Positions 42,417-51,875 are shown, counted from the first letter of the stretch. The stretch is DNA of 64,000 bases from Brevibacterium sp. XM4083 (GCF_006489205.2 NZ_VFYR02000005.1:62001-126000), one strand, 5' to 3'. Numbers and translations: made by a program. Notes: generated by a model from the letters alone, not told the origin.

Positions 42417-43310
42417 TCAGATCGGCTGGGACGGACTGTCCGCACCGTCGAGGGGATGGTACCGGGGGATGACGACCATGGGCACGGGCAGACTGCGCAG
42501 CATCTTGTTGGCTGTCGTTCCGAGGAAGATCGTGTGGCGCTGAGCCAGTCGGCTCGACCCGATGAGGACGATCTCTCCCTCGCTCCAGTCGAGGCTCTCG
42601 ATCGCAGCTTCCGTCGAGCGTCCGCGAGCGATGTCGACGGAGACGTCGACGGCGCCGTCGACGCTGGCCGATGCCTCCTCGAGCACGCGCTCGGCGTGTT
42701 TGTCGGGGGCGTTCGCCGCGGGAACGGCGGCGCGGGCGTCGAGGGAGACGAGTGAGATGATCCGCAGCGGGACGCGATGGAGGACGGCCGAGTCGACGGC
42801 CACCTGGAGCACCGCCTCGGCGCCGGTCCGAGTGCCCAGCGCACACGTGATGCGGGTGAGATCGCTGGGCGGCAGGTAGCCTGCCGGAGCGAGGGCCACC
42901 GGGGCGGTGGCGGTGTGGAGAAGCGCGTTGGCGACGGATCCCACGGTGAAACGGCGGAACGGTCCGTGGCTGGCCGCTCCGACGATGATGAGATCGGTGC
43001 GCCCGGCGGCGGCCACCTCGAGGATCCCCTCCGCCATCGAGTCGGCGAAGTGGATCGTCGCGCGCGCTCGCAGGGTCTTCGGGATGAGGAAGAGGGACTT
43101 CGCCATCCACTCCTCCGCTTCGTCCGCCTTGAGGCGCTGGTACTCCCGCTCCTGAGGGGTGGCGGCATCATCCGGGCGCGCGCCGCTGATGACGTGGACG
43201 AGATCGATCTCTACCGCGCCGGGGTCATCGAGTGACTGCGCCAGAGTCGTCGCCAAGGAGATCGCGTCGCGGCCCCTGCTGTCCTTCGTCAGTCCGACTA
43301 CATAGCGCAT
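42417..43310 (-). CDS. universal stress protein (tandem UspA domains)
   Basis: A 297-aa cytosolic protein with two Usp folds (residues 1-140 and 150-290). The first contains DLIIVGAASHGPFRRFTVGSVANALLHTATAPVALAP and the second GEIVLIGSSRLAQRHTIFLGTTANKMLRSLPVPMVVIP. Both match the G-x2-G-x9-G-(S/T) nucleotide-binding pattern loosely, so ATP binding is possible. Usp genes often accompany transporters and may sense energy or ligand state. Here it is the first gene of an operon with the TauR-like regulator, one base apart, which is unusual; a promoter TTGTGA-N18-TATAGT lies upstream. Its exact role in taurine use is unknown. Confidence 0.9.
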   Translation of the reverse strand: MRYVVGLTKDSRGRDAISLATTLAQSLDDPGAVEIDLVHVISGARPDDAATPQEREYQRLKADEAEEWMAKSLFLIPKTLRARATIHFADSMAEGILEVAAAGRTDLIIVGAASHGPFRRFTVGSVANALLHTATAPVALAPAGYLPPSDLTRITCALGTRTGAEAVLQVAVDSAVLHRVPLRIISLVSLDARAAVPAANAPDKHAERVLEEASASVDGAVDVSVDIARGRSTEAAIESLDWSEGEIVLIGSSRLAQRHTIFLGTTANKMLRSLPVPMVVIPRYHPLDGADSPSQPI

Positions 43311-43377
43311 GGCTCACCCTCCGGCAGGTCGAAACGAGTCGGCATTGAGAACGTCGGTGTTCGCGCCGATGCTCGCC

Positions 43378-43407
43378 ACTATAGGGGCGAGGGCGAATCG
43401 ATCACAA
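43378..43407 (-). promoter_or_regulatory. promoter of the usp-tauR operon
   Basis: On the minus strand TTGTGA (43407-43402), 18 bp, TATAGT (43383-43378), a good housekeeping-type promoter that would start transcription near 43371 and leave a leader of about 60 nt before usp. Confidence 0.5.
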
Positions 43408-43499
43408 CCTCGTTCGGCATGAGAGATGAGCAAAGGCAACTTGGTTTCGAATTCTGTGGAGTTTCTCCGCGCAGCGTTCCGGTTTTTCGAGAGAGACGT

Positions 43500-43535
43500 A
43501 CAGAGGGGCGGAGGCCTGCGCCTCCGCCCCTCTGT
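43500..43535. terminator. strong stem-loop terminator after the FAH-family gene
   Basis: Arms ACAGAGGGGCGGAGGC and GCCTCCGCCCCTCTGT pair perfectly over 16 bp with the loop CTGC, 32 bp beyond the FAH-family stop codon. It separates the aromatic genes from the usp-tauR operon. Confidence 0.8.
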
Positions 43536-43567
43536 GCCGACCCGACCTCAGCGGCCTGGCTTGGTGA

Positions 43568-44410
43568 TCAGCCGACGAACTCCTGGCGGATCGTGCCGAT
43601 GCCCTCGATCGTCGTCTCGAGGACCTGCCCCGGCTGGAGGAGCTTCGGCGGTTCGCGGGTGAAGCCGACTCCCGACGGGGTTCCGGAGAAGATGATGTCC
43701 CCGGGGTGAAGGGTGATGATCTCGGCGAGCTTTTCGACGAGAGAGGGCACGTCGAAGAGCATCTGACTCGTGCGTCCGTCCTGGACGACCTCTCCGTCGA
43801 GGGTGCCCGAGATCGCGAGATCGTCGCGGTTGGGCAGCTCATCGGGAGTCACGAGCCACGGACCCGTGGGGGAGTAGCCGGGGAAGGACTTGCCGAGCCC
43901 GAACTGCGGAGCCGGGCCGTCGAGCTGGATCACGCGCTCCGAGATGTCCTGGCCGATCGTGACGCCGGCGACGTAGTCCCAGCCGGTGCCCGTGGCGATG
44001 TCGTGGGCTTCGCGGCCGATGACGATGACGAGCTCGGCCTCCCAGTCGTTGTCCCCCTCGGCGACGAGCTTGACGGTCGTGTAGGGCCCGGTGATCGAGG
44101 ACTGGAACTTCGGGAACACGGGCGGCAGCTTGTCCGGGGTGTCGAAGCCGCTCTCCGTGACGTGCTCTGCGTAGTTGAGGCCCACTCCCATCGACTGCAG
44201 CGGTCGCGGGGAGACCGCTCCGAGCTGCGCGGGGTCGATGGTCACGGTCTCTCCGGTCGCCTCCGGTGCCCAGGCGAGGAAATCCTCCCACTGGTCGTAG
44301 ACGTTCTGGATCTCGGGTCCGAATCGACCGTCACTGGCAGTGGCGACATCGATGCCCTGGTTGTCGGCGGTGACGATGACGGCGCGGGAGTTGTGGTTGG
44401 CGAGTTTCAT
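43568..44410 (-). CDS. fumarylacetoacetate hydrolase (FAH)-family protein
   Basis: A 280-aa enzyme of the FAH superfamily, members of which hydrolyse or hydrate beta-diketo or enol acids from aromatic breakdown (acylpyruvases, 2-hydroxyhepta-2,4-diene-1,7-dioate isomerases, 2-keto-4-pentenoate hydratase-like). Metal-site and core motifs are NYAEHVTESGF near 81-91, DWEAELVIVIGREA near 122-135, TIGQDISERVIQ and IITLHPGDIIFSGTPSGVGFTREPP near 234-258. AGAAGGA precedes the ATG. It lies 52 nt downstream of the extradiol dioxygenase gene and is surely co-transcribed with it, so it should act on the ring-cleavage product. Confidence 0.9.
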   Translation of the reverse strand: MKLANHNSRAVIVTADNQGIDVATASDGRFGPEIQNVYDQWEDFLAWAPEATGETVTIDPAQLGAVSPRPLQSMGVGLNYAEHVTESGFDTPDKLPPVFPKFQSSITGPYTTVKLVAEGDNDWEAELVIVIGREAHDIATGTGWDYVAGVTIGQDISERVIQLDGPAPQFGLGKSFPGYSPTGPWLVTPDELPNRDDLAISGTLDGEVVQDGRTSQMLFDVPSLVEKLAEIITLHPGDIIFSGTPSGVGFTREPPKLLQPGQVLETTIEGIGTIRQEFVG

Positions 44411-44462
44411 GGGTGTCCTTCTGTCTCGGTGGCGTGATCGTGATGGCGGTCAGGCGCGAAGC

Positions 44463-45341
44463 TCAGCGCTGACGATTGGGAATTCCGTGATCGAGGATCT
44501 CTGCCGGCACCTGACCGTCCCACTGGTTGATCCAGTAGAGATCGTCGGGATCCCAATGGCGGGCCGGGCGATCCTTGTCGCGGATCGTCTCCATGTCGCA
44601 GTAGTACTCGATGACCGCGCCGGTCGGCTCCACGTAGTAGACGGCGACGTTGTCGCCGGCCCCGTGTCGCACCGGCCCCCAGGCCAGTCGCGCACCCCGC
44701 CGGGCCAGGCGGTCGCCGAGGCGGACGAGGTCGTAGACATTCCCGGCCTGCCAGGCGTGGTGATGGATGCCCGTCTTGTTCGAGGTGAAGATCGCGACCC
44801 CGTGATGGTCGTTGTTGCACCGCATGAAGAAGTGCTCGTTGCCGATCTGGTCGGAGACGGCGAAGTTGAAGACGTCCTTGAAGAATTCCGTCTGCGCCGG
44901 GGCGTCGAGGACCTGGATGTTCGTGTGGCCGAGACGGTCCGGCGCCGTCGTGCCCCGCTTGAGCATGCTGTAGTCGAGCTTCTCGGTGTAGATCTGCCAC
45001 GTGAAGCCCTCGGGACCGACGAAGGCGAAGCCCTCCTCGATGTGGTCCTCGATCGGCTGCTCGGAGACGATCCGGTATCCGCCGCGATCGACCTTGGCAC
45101 GGATCGCCTCGAGCTCCGCGGAGTTCTCGACGACGAGTCCCTGATGGTCGACGGCGTCCTGGTCGGACTGTGTGTAGACGAGCTCGTGGTGCTTGTTCTG
45201 CGCGGTGAGGAACGCCTTCTTCGCCGTCGACTCCGTCTCGACGAGACCGAAGACGTCGACGGCATTGGAGATGGAGGCGTGGAGATCCCTGGTGAGCAGG
45301 GAGACGTAGCCGATTTCCGAGATGGATCCTTGTGCGGTCAT
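44463..45341 (-). CDS. extradiol ring-cleavage dioxygenase (type I, VOC fold)
   Basis: A 292-aa two-domain VOC protein similar to catechol 2,3-dioxygenase and homoprotocatechuate 2,3-dioxygenase. Residues 8-122 form the first module and residues 135-255 the catalytic one. The likely Fe(II) or Mn(II) ligands are the His in RLGHTNIQV (about residue 137), one His in TGIHHHAWQAG (about 193-197) and the Glu in GAVIEYYCD (about residue 246). Conserved active-site His and Tyr residues follow in NVAVYYVEP. GAGGAG precedes the ATG. It is first in an operon with a FAH-family hydrolase and divergent from a GntR regulator. Ring substrate (catechol, homoprotocatechuate or other) is not determined. Confidence 0.86.
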   Translation of the reverse strand: MTAQGSISEIGYVSLLTRDLHASISNAVDVFGLVETESTAKKAFLTAQNKHHELVYTQSDQDAVDHQGLVVENSAELEAIRAKVDRGGYRIVSEQPIEDHIEEGFAFVGPEGFTWQIYTEKLDYSMLKRGTTAPDRLGHTNIQVLDAPAQTEFFKDVFNFAVSDQIGNEHFFMRCNNDHHGVAIFTSNKTGIHHHAWQAGNVYDLVRLGDRLARRGARLAWGPVRHGAGDNVAVYYVEPTGAVIEYYCDMETIRDKDRPARHWDPDDLYWINQWDGQVPAEILDHGIPNRQR

Positions 45342-45364
45342 GCCGTACTCCTCATTGAGCTAAT

Positions 45365-45393
45365 CGATATAATGATTATGATGATTACGATAT
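45365..45393. promoter_or_regulatory. AT-rich operator/promoter region of the dioxygenase/GntR pair
   Basis: The region holds ATAAT-G-ATTAT (45369-45379), a perfect odd-centred palindrome, flanked by two direct copies of CGATAT (45365 and 45388). Its low G+C is striking for this genome, and its place between divergent genes suggests the GntR protein binds here. Confidence 0.5.
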
Positions 45394-45438
45394 CAGCGAA
45401 TCGTGGATAATCAAGAGTGACGTGACAAGGAGGTGGCG

Positions 45439-46158
45439 ATGACTGCAACGAAGCAGATCGCCGAGGCGGCGGCGACGTCCGCCGGAACCGCGGCGAGCCG
45501 CACGGAGACCGCGACAGCGATGATCATCGCGATCGCCCAGCGCCATGCTGCGGGCACTCGATTGGGGACGAAGGAGACCCTGCGCACCGAATGCGGAGTG
45601 TCCGTCGGCACCTTCAACGAGGCGCTCGCCCTGGCCCAAGCGCGCGGATACGTGACGATGAAGCCCGGACCCGGAGGCGGCATCTTCGTCGACGAGCAGT
45701 CCGCCATCGCCAGACTCGGCAATGCGATGCTCGCCCTCGACACCGCCGAACCGTCGGTCCCCGACGCCATCCGCATCCGTGACGCCCTCGACCCGCTGCT
45801 CATCGACGACGCCGTGGCCTCCGCACAGGCGGCCGACATCGCCGGGATGCGCGGACAGCTGGAGAGAATGCGCGCTGCCCTCGACGCCGGCGAGCACCTC
45901 GAGTTCGCCCGGGCGAACTGGGCGCTCCACCGCGTCATCGCCGAGGCGTCGCCGAGCCAGATGCTCCGATCCGTCTACCTCGGCGTCCTCGGGCTGCTCG
46001 AGGACCACGCCGTGAGCATCGCCGGCAGCGCGGACGCCCCGCTGCCGGAGTACGTGCGGTCCCGCTTCGACCTCCACGTCGAGATCGTCGACGCGATCGA
46101 AGCGCGCAGCGGGGAGCGCGCCCGCGAGCTCATCGCCCTCCACAACCTCAACGGCTGA
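45439..46158 (+). CDS. GntR-family transcriptional regulator (FCD type)
   Basis: A 239-aa regulator with an N-terminal winged helix-turn-helix (residues 22-85; GTKETLRTECGVSVGTFNEALALAQARGYV, then MKPGPGGGIFV) and a C-terminal helical FCD ligand domain (near residues 100-235) with RIRDALDPLLIDDAVA and HRVIAEASPSQMLRSVY. The ATG at 45439 has AAGGAGG 5 nt upstream; a GTG two codons earlier overlaps that site and is less likely. It is divergent from the extradiol dioxygenase operon and presumably represses it until an aromatic intermediate binds. Confidence 0.88.
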   Translation: MTATKQIAEAAATSAGTAASRTETATAMIIAIAQRHAAGTRLGTKETLRTECGVSVGTFNEALALAQARGYVTMKPGPGGGIFVDEQSAIARLGNAMLALDTAEPSVPDAIRIRDALDPLLIDDAVASAQAADIAGMRGQLERMRAALDAGEHLEFARANWALHRVIAEASPSQMLRSVYLGVLGLLEDHAVSIAGSADAPLPEYVRSRFDLHVEIVDAIEARSGERARELIALHNLNG

Positions 46159-46191
46159 CACGCCGCTCATCTGGCCAGTTCGCCCACCAGC

Positions 46192-47163
46192 TCAGCTGCC
46201 GGGGAGTTCGGCTGAGAGCTGTCGGCGGTGACGCAGGGGAGGGATGCCGAAGCGGTCGCGGTAGGTGCGGGAGAACTGCGCTGCCGACCGGAAGCCGCTG
46301 CTCGCGGCGACCTCAGCCATGCTCAGGCCCGCGGCGTGCGGATCGGCGAGCAGCCCGGCCGCCGTGTCGAGGCGGGCACCGAGCACGGCGCGGGGCACGC
46401 TCAGCCCCGCCTCGGCGAGGATGCGGGTCAGCTGCCGCTCCGAGACCCCGAGGTGACCGGCGATGCGCGCGGCACTCAGATCGGGCTCCCGGTGATGGTC
46501 GGCGATGACGGTGAGCGCCTCCTCGACGATGCCCCCGCCGGGCGCGGCCGCGCCGAGCACGCTGCCGAGCAGGTCGAGGAGGCGGCCCTCAAGAGGCGCG
46601 CCCCCGCCGAGGCCACGGTCGATGAGGCCCTCGGCCACCTCGGCGAAGGCCCGGCCCGGGGCGGTCGGACTCGCGGAGTCGTCGAGGTCGAGAACGGTCG
46701 GGGTCGGCCACGAGGACCCGCCGGTGAGATCGGTGAGAGTGGGGCGGGGCAGTCGGACGACGAGCTCATCGACTCCGGCTCCGAGGCTGCGCGCGAACGC
46801 GGTGTCACCGTCGACGACGATGCCCCGGCCGGGCCCCAGCGTGAGCTGTCCTCCCCGATGGGCGAACGTGCTCGCTCCCCGCAGCGGCAGATAGACGAGT
46901 GCCCCTGACGCCGGGTGGCCGGCGATCTCGGCAGGCCCGCGCCGCACGGAGTGCGGAGTGCCCGTGACCTTGGCGATGCGCACCTGCGGGAGGTCGAGGG
47001 TCGAGGTCACCGCGCGGAAGGCGGCGCCGCCGGCGGAGACGGTGCGCAGCCCCACGAGGGCCGCGGCGTGGTAGGCCTCCCAGTCCTCGACACGGCGCGC
47101 GGGAGGCGCGGCGTCGGTGGAGAACCGCGCTCGCACCGGTGGGTCTCCCGCACTCGCGATCAT
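46192..47163 (-). CDS. AraC-family transcriptional regulator of the hydroxyquinol genes
   Basis: A 323-aa regulator with an N-terminal AraC-binding-like (ActR/XylS-type) domain (GALVYLPLRGASTFAHRGGQLTLGPGRGIVVDGDTAF region, residues 85-125) and a C-terminal AraC helix-turn-helix pair near residues 225-318 (SAARIAGHLGVSERQLTRILAEAG; MAEVAASSGFRSAAQFSRTYRDRFGIPP). It is divergent from the aromatic hydroxylase and ring-cleavage genes and is their likely activator. On the minus strand TACGAT lies 7 nt before ATG 47163, which argues for a leaderless start there; ATG 47172, three codons earlier, is the alternative. Confidence 0.88.
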   Translation of the reverse strand: MIASAGDPPVRARFSTDAAPPARRVEDWEAYHAAALVGLRTVSAGGAAFRAVTSTLDLPQVRIAKVTGTPHSVRRGPAEIAGHPASGALVYLPLRGASTFAHRGGQLTLGPGRGIVVDGDTAFARSLGAGVDELVVRLPRPTLTDLTGGSSWPTPTVLDLDDSASPTAPGRAFAEVAEGLIDRGLGGGAPLEGRLLDLLGSVLGAAAPGGGIVEEALTVIADHHREPDLSAARIAGHLGVSERQLTRILAEAGLSVPRAVLGARLDTAAGLLADPHAAGLSMAEVAASSGFRSAAQFSRTYRDRFGIPPLRHRRQLSAELPGS

Positions 47164-47315
47164 GCCTCTCATCGTAGCCGTGCCCGCGTGACCCAGATCT
47201 CAGCTTTTTGACGATTTCGGCCACGATCACCTCGGCGAGATGACCCCGCGCACCGGCCCGTGCCACCCTCGAGGCCAAGCGGAAACCACCGCACCACACG
47301 ACAAGGAGAGTCACC

Positions 47316-49145
47316 ATGGTCATCTTCGACGACGGAGTCGCAGAGACAGCCACCCCGGACGGGGACATCGTCGACACCGACGTCCTCATCGTCGGTTCGG
47401 GGCCGGCAGGCGCCTCAGCGGCGCTGTTCCTCTCGACCCTCGGGATCCCCAACATCATGATCACGAAGTACCGGTGGACGGCGAACACCCCGCGTGCCCA
47501 CATCACGAACCAGCGGACGATGGAGATCTTCCGCGACGTCGGCATCGAGGATCAGGTCCTCGCCGAGGCGACCCCGCACGAGATGATCGGCGACACCGTC
47601 TTCTGCACGTCCATCGCCGGCGAGGAGATCGGCCGGATCCTCACCTGGGGAAACCACCCGGCCCGGCACGCCGACTACGAACTCGCCTCGCCGTCGCTCA
47701 ACTGCGACATCCCGCAGACCTACCTCGAGCCGATCCTCGTGAAGAATGCGACGATGCGGGGCACGCAGGCCCGCTTCTCCGCCGAATACCTCTCCCACAC
47801 CCAGCATCCCGACCACGTCGACGTCGAGGTCCTCGACCGCCTGACCGGCCGGGTGCTGACGATCCGCGCGAAGTATCTCATCGGCGCCGACGGCGCCCGG
47901 TCGAAAGTCGCCGCCGACATCGACCTGCCCATGGTCGGGGACATGGACATCGCCGGGTCGATGAACATCACCTTCACCGCCGACCTCGAGAAGCTCGTCG
48001 GGCACCGGCCCTCGGTCCTCTACTGGGTCATCCAGCCGGGATCGAACATCGGCGGCATCGGCGCGGGACTCGTCCGCATGGTCAGACCGTGGAACGAGTG
48101 GCTCATCGTGTGGGGCTTCGACATCGCGCAGGGGCCGCCGGAGGTCACCGAGGCCGACGCGCTGCAGATCGTGCGCAACCTCATCGGCGACCCGGACCTC
48201 GACGCGACGATCACCGGGATCTCGCTGTGGGGCAACAACGAACAGTATGCGAGCCGCCTCCAGTCGGGCCGGGTGTTCTGCGCGGGGGATGCCGTGCACA
48301 AGCACCCGCCGTCGAACGGACTGGGATCGAACACCTCGATCCAGGACTCCTACAACCTCGCGTGGAAGATCGCAGCCGTCCTCCGCGGCGAGGCCGGAGA
48401 GGACCTGCTCGAGACCTACAGCGCCGAGCGCGCCCCGGTCGCCGAGCAGATCGTCACCCGGGCCAACAAGTCCGGTCGTGAGTTCGCCCAGCTCTTCGAC
48501 GCCCTCGGGCTCACTCCCGACCAGACCGAGGAGGAGATGAACGAGGCGATCGCCGCCCGCAAGGATGCCACCGCCGACGGCGCAGCGATGCGAGCGAAGG
48601 TGAGGGAGGCGATGGAGGTGAAGAACTACGAGTTCAACGCCCACGGTGTCGAACTCGGACAGCGCTACGTCTCCACGGCCGTCGTCGCCGACGACCGGGA
48701 GCCTGCGGAGAACCCGCGCGATCCCGAACTCTACTACCAGGCAGGCACGGATCCCGGTGTGCGCCTGCCCCATGCCTGGGTCGGCAACTCGCGGGAGAAG
48801 CTCTCCACTCACGACCTCGCCCCGTACACCCGGTTCACCCTCCTCACCGGGACGACCGGCGCCGGCTGGGAGGAGGCGGCGCAGACGGCCGGGCAGCGCC
48901 TCGGCGTCGACATCGGCACCGTCGTCATCGGCCCCGACCGCGACGTCACCGACCTCTACTTCGACTGGGATCGCCTCCGCGACGTCGCCGAGGACGGTGC
49001 GATCCTCGTCCGTCCCGACAAACACGTCGCGTGGCGGGTGCCCTCCCTGCCCGACGACGCCGCCGACCAGCTCACCTCAGCTCTCGCCGCTATCCTGGCG
49101 ACGAGACCGGCAGACTCCGACGAAAGGCTCGGTGACATCGCATGA
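47316..49145 (+). CDS. FAD-dependent aromatic hydroxylase (phenol/resorcinol monooxygenase type)
   Basis: A 609-aa class A flavoprotein monooxygenase. Motifs are the FAD dinucleotide fold [15 protein letters not shown] at residues 23-37, the ADG motif in [13 protein letters not shown] near 189-200, and [31 protein letters not shown] near 322-352. A thioredoxin-like C-terminal domain is typical of phenol-hydroxylase-like enzymes. It probably hydroxylates resorcinol or a similar phenol with NAD(P)H and O2 to hydroxyquinol, because the next gene encodes hydroxyquinol ring cleavage. AAGGAGAG precedes the ATG, and the stop overlaps the next start (ATGA). Confidence 0.88.
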   Translation: MVIFDDGVAETATPDGDIVDTDVLIVGSGPAGASAALFLSTLGIPNIMITKYRWTANTPRAHITNQRTMEIFRDVGIEDQVLAEATPHEMIGDTVFCTSIAGEEIGRILTWGNHPARHADYELASPSLNCDIPQTYLEPILVKNATMRGTQARFSAEYLSHTQHPDHVDVEVLDRLTGRVLTIRAKYLIGADGARSKVAADIDLPMVGDMDIAGSMNITFTADLEKLVGHRPSVLYWVIQPGSNIGGIGAGLVRMVRPWNEWLIVWGFDIAQGPPEVTEADALQIVRNLIGDPDLDATITGISLWGNNEQYASRLQSGRVFCAGDAVHKHPPSNGLGSNTSIQDSYNLAWKIAAVLRGEAGEDLLETYSAERAPVAEQIVTRANKSGREFAQLFDALGLTPDQTEEEMNEAIAARKDATADGAAMRAKVREAMEVKNYEFNAHGVELGQRYVSTAVVADDREPAENPRDPELYYQAGTDPGVRLPHAWVGNSREKLSTHDLAPYTRFTLLTGTTGAGWEEAAQTAGQRLGVDIGTVVIGPDRDVTDLYFDWDRLRDVAEDGAILVRPDKHVAWRVPSLPDDAADQLTSALAAILATRPADSDERLGDIA

Positions 49146-51133
49146 CCCTCGATTTCACGCACACCACCCTCGGCCAGCGCGTCGTCTTCGGCACCGGGCA
49201 GGTCGCTGCCTCAGTCGCCGCGGAGGTCGAGCGCATCGGGGCCGAACGGGTCATGGTCATCGTCTCCGGGTCCGCCGCGGACAAGGTCACCGACTTCACC
49301 GAGCACTTCCCGGTCGCCCTGTGGCACCGTGAGGTCGTCATGCACGTGCCCGCCGAGGTGGCTGACCGTGCCGTGGCCGCCGCCGAAATCGGCGACATCG
49401 ACCTCGTCGTCAGCGTCGGCGGCGGTTCGGCGACGGGGCTGGCGAAGGCCGTCGCACTGCAGACGCGGATCCCCGTCATCGCCGTGCCCACGACGTTCTC
49501 CGGCTCGGAGGCGACGAACGTGTGGGGGCGCACCGAGAACGGCCGCAAGCGCACCGGGGTCGATGATGCGGTCCTGCCGCGCACGGTCATCTACGACGCC
49601 GAACTGCTGCGCGGCCTGCCTCACGACCTCGCCGTCGCCTCGGGCCTCAACGCCCTCGCCCACTGCATCGACTCGCTGTGGGCCCCGGCCGCCGACCCGA
49701 TCAACCGGGCGCTCGCCGTCGAAGGCATCCGGGTGCTGAGCGAGGGGCTGCCGCAGCTCGGCGCGGAATCCTCCGCACTGGCCGGGCTCGAGTCCACGCT
49801 CTACGGCGCCTACCTCGCCGCCGTCGCCTTCGCCTCGGCGGGATCGGGCATGCACCACAAGATCGCCCACGTCCTCGGCGGCACCTTCAACCTCCCGCAC
49901 GCCCAGACCCACGCGATCGTCCTGCCCTATGTGCTCGCCTTCAACGCCCCCGCCGTGCCCGAGGCCGAAGCGCGGATGGCGGAGGCGTTCGGAGCCGAGA
50001 CCGCGGTCGCCGGACTCCAGCGGCTGCGCGAGGCCGTCGGCGCCCCGCGGGCACTGTCGGAGCTGGGGTTCGCCTCCGGGGACATCGCCGAGGCGGTCGA
50101 CCTCGCCCTCGAAGCGATCCCAGGTGACAACCCCCAGCCGGTGACGCGGGAAAACCTCACCGCGCTGCTCACCGCCGCCTGGCGCGGCGACGACCCGCAG
50201 ACCATCGCTGCGCAGGGCCCGACAGCCGGGACCGCCGAGGCGGCCGGGGACGATGCCGGGCTCACCCCGGCCGCGGTCGAGGAGAGGCTCATCGACACCG
50301 TCATCTCCTCGTTCTCAGGCACCCCCGACGACCGCCTCCGGCAGCTGATGACCGCGGTCGTCACCCACCTCCACGGACTCATCCGCGACGTGCGGCTGAC
50401 CGAGGACGAATGGAATCAGGCGATCGGATTCCTCACCGACGTCGGACACATCACCGACGACCGCCGGCAGGAATTCATCCTCCTCTCCGACGTCCTCGGC
50501 GCATCGATGCAGACGATCAACGTGAGCAACCAGCCGTACCGTGATGCCACCGAGGCGACGGTGTTCGGACCGTTCTTCGTCGACGACGCCCCGCTCATCC
50601 CCGCCGGAGGGGACATCGCCGGGGGCGGTGTCGGAGAGCCCTGCTGGGTCGAAGGCGTCGTCCGCGACACCGACGGCAATCCCGTGTCCGGTGCCCGCAT
50701 CGAGGTCTGGGAAGCCGACGAGGACGGTCTCTACGACGTCCAGCACGATGACGACCGCGTCTACGGGCGGGCGCATCTGTTCTCCGACGACGACGGGTCG
50801 TTCCGGTTCTGGGCGCTCACCCCCACCCCGTACCCGATTCCCGACGACGGCCCGGTGGGGCGGCTGCTGGCGGCGACGGGGCGCTCGCCGATGCGGGCGA
50901 GCCACCTGCACTTCATGGTCACGGCCTCAGGCTTGCGCACGCTCGTCACCCACATCTTCGTCTCCGGTGACGAACTGCTGACCAGCGATTCGGTCTTCGG
51001 TGTCAAGGACTCCCTCATCAAGGACTTCGCGCAGCAGCCGGCGGGCACCCCCACTCCCGACGGCCGGGACCTCGGTGACGTGCCGTGGTCGCGCACGCGC
51101 TTCGATATCGTGCTCGCTCCCGCAGGCGTCTGA
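49142..51133 (+). CDS. fused maleylacetate reductase / hydroxyquinol 1,2-dioxygenase
   Basis: A 663-aa bifunctional protein. Residues 1-352 are an iron-type alcohol dehydrogenase fold like maleylacetate reductase: [14 protein letters not shown] at 93-106, [14 protein letters not shown] at 116-129, metal-type histidines in [24 protein letters not shown] and [14 protein letters not shown] Gly/Ala-rich linker (353-373) leads to an intradiol dioxygenase at 374-663 with its helical N-terminal domain. Its non-haem Fe(III) ligands would be Y531, Y564, H588 and H590. The dioxygenase makes maleylacetate from hydroxyquinol and the reductase turns it into 3-oxoadipate, so two consecutive steps sit on one chain, in reverse order. 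Coupled to the hydroxylase gene by ATGA. Confidence 0.93.
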   Translation: MTLDFTHTTLGQRVVFGTGQVAASVAAEVERIGAERVMVIVSGSAADKVTDFTEHFPVALWHREVVMHVPAEVADRAVAAAEIGDIDLVVSVGGGSATGLAKAVALQTRIPVIAVPTTFSGSEATNVWGRTENGRKRTGVDDAVLPRTVIYDAELLRGLPHDLAVASGLNALAHCIDSLWAPAADPINRALAVEGIRVLSEGLPQLGAESSALAGLESTLYGAYLAAVAFASAGSGMHHKIAHVLGGTFNLPHAQTHAIVLPYVLAFNAPAVPEAEARMAEAFGAETAVAGLQRLREAVGAPRALSELGFASGDIAEAVDLALEAIPGDNPQPVTRENLTALLTAAWRGDDPQTIAAQGPTAGTAEAAGDDAGLTPAAVEERLIDTVISSFSGTPDDRLRQLMTAVVTHLHGLIRDVRLTEDEWNQAIGFLTDVGHITDDRRQEFILLSDVLGASMQTINVSNQPYRDATEATVFGPFFVDDAPLIPAGGDIAGGGVGEPCWVEGVVRDTDGNPVSGARIEVWEADEDGLYDVQHDDDRVYGRAHLFSDDDGSFRFWALTPTPYPIPDDGPVGRLLAATGRSPMRASHLHFMVTASGLRTLVTHIFVSGDELLTSDSVFGVKDSLIKDFAQQPAGTPTPDGRDLGDVPWSRTRFDIVLAPAGV

Positions 51134-51152
51134 CGACGGGTGCTGCCGCAGG

Positions 51153-51875
51153 TCACCCGGTGGCTCGTGCGCCGGTCTCGTCGATCCAGATCCACCCGTC
51201 GGGCAGCGGCGCCCACGCCGCGACCTCGCGAACGGACTTCGAGGAGTCGGCGAGGACGATGACGCTGCGGGCGCGCTCGGCGATGAGCTCCTTCGTCCGC
51301 GCCTCGGCGAGCGTCGGCTCTCCGATCCCGACGTCCGGGTCGACGGCGTCGGCGCCGAGGAACGCGACGTCGACGTGGAGGCGTGCGAGTGCGTGATCGC
51401 TCAGCGCTCCCGTCGTCCCGTGTGAGAGCGTCGAGACCTCACCGCCGACCATGGTCACACGCGGACCGTTCGGGTGTGCGAGCGTCAGGGCGATCTCGAG
51501 ACCTCGCGTGATGACGATGAGGTCATCGCGGTCACGGAGGCGCTCGGCCACCCGCACGGTCGTCGATCCGGCGTCGAGGAAGATCGTGCGGACCTGCCCG
51601 CTCAGGTGGCTCACGGCGTGGGCGGCGATCGCGTCCTTCGCCTCGGCCTGGTGCTCCATCCGCTGACCGAGCGGGGGTTCGACGTACCCGGCGGCAGTCG
51701 CCCCGCCGATCGTGCGGATGACCTCGCCGGCCTCGGCCAGCTCCCGCAGATCCCGCCGGATCGTCGACTCCGAGGTCCCGAGTTCAGCGGCCAGGCGCGG
51801 GATCGACCACGCCCCCGACTTCAGCCGGGACCGGATGTCGTCGCGGCGTTTGGCCGTGCCGCTGCGCACGGCCAT
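51153..51875 (-). CDS. DeoR-family transcriptional regulator
   Basis: A 240-aa regulator with an N-terminal DeoR helix-turn-helix (residues 8-60: RRDDIRSRLKSGAWSIPRLAAELGTSESTIRRDLRELAEAGEVIRTIGGA region) and the DeoR C-terminal sugar-phosphate-sensor domain (FLDAGSTTVRVAERL; VAFLGADAVDPDVGIGEPTLAEA). The ATG shares a base with the TGA of the pdxA-type gene (TGATG), making it the last gene of the acid-sugar operon and probably its repressor. The ligand is likely a phosphorylated intermediate such as D-erythronate 4-phosphate or DHAP (inference). Confidence 0.9.
   Translation of the reverse strand: MAVRSGTAKRRDDIRSRLKSGAWSIPRLAAELGTSESTIRRDLRELAEAGEVIRTIGGATAAGYVEPPLGQRMEHQAEAKDAIAAHAVSHLSGQVRTIFLDAGSTTVRVAERLRDRDDLIVITRGLEIALTLAHPNGPRVTMVGGEVSTLSHGTTGALSDHALARLHVDVAFLGADAVDPDVGIGEPTLAEARTKELIAERARSVIVLADSSKSVREVAAWAPLPDGWIWIDETGARATG

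Noticed and set aside
40898-43171. A 757-codon open frame joining an Arg/Ser-rich region to the MocR regulator
   Set aside because: The upstream part is out-of-frame shadow of the universal stress protein gene; the regulator starts at 42415.
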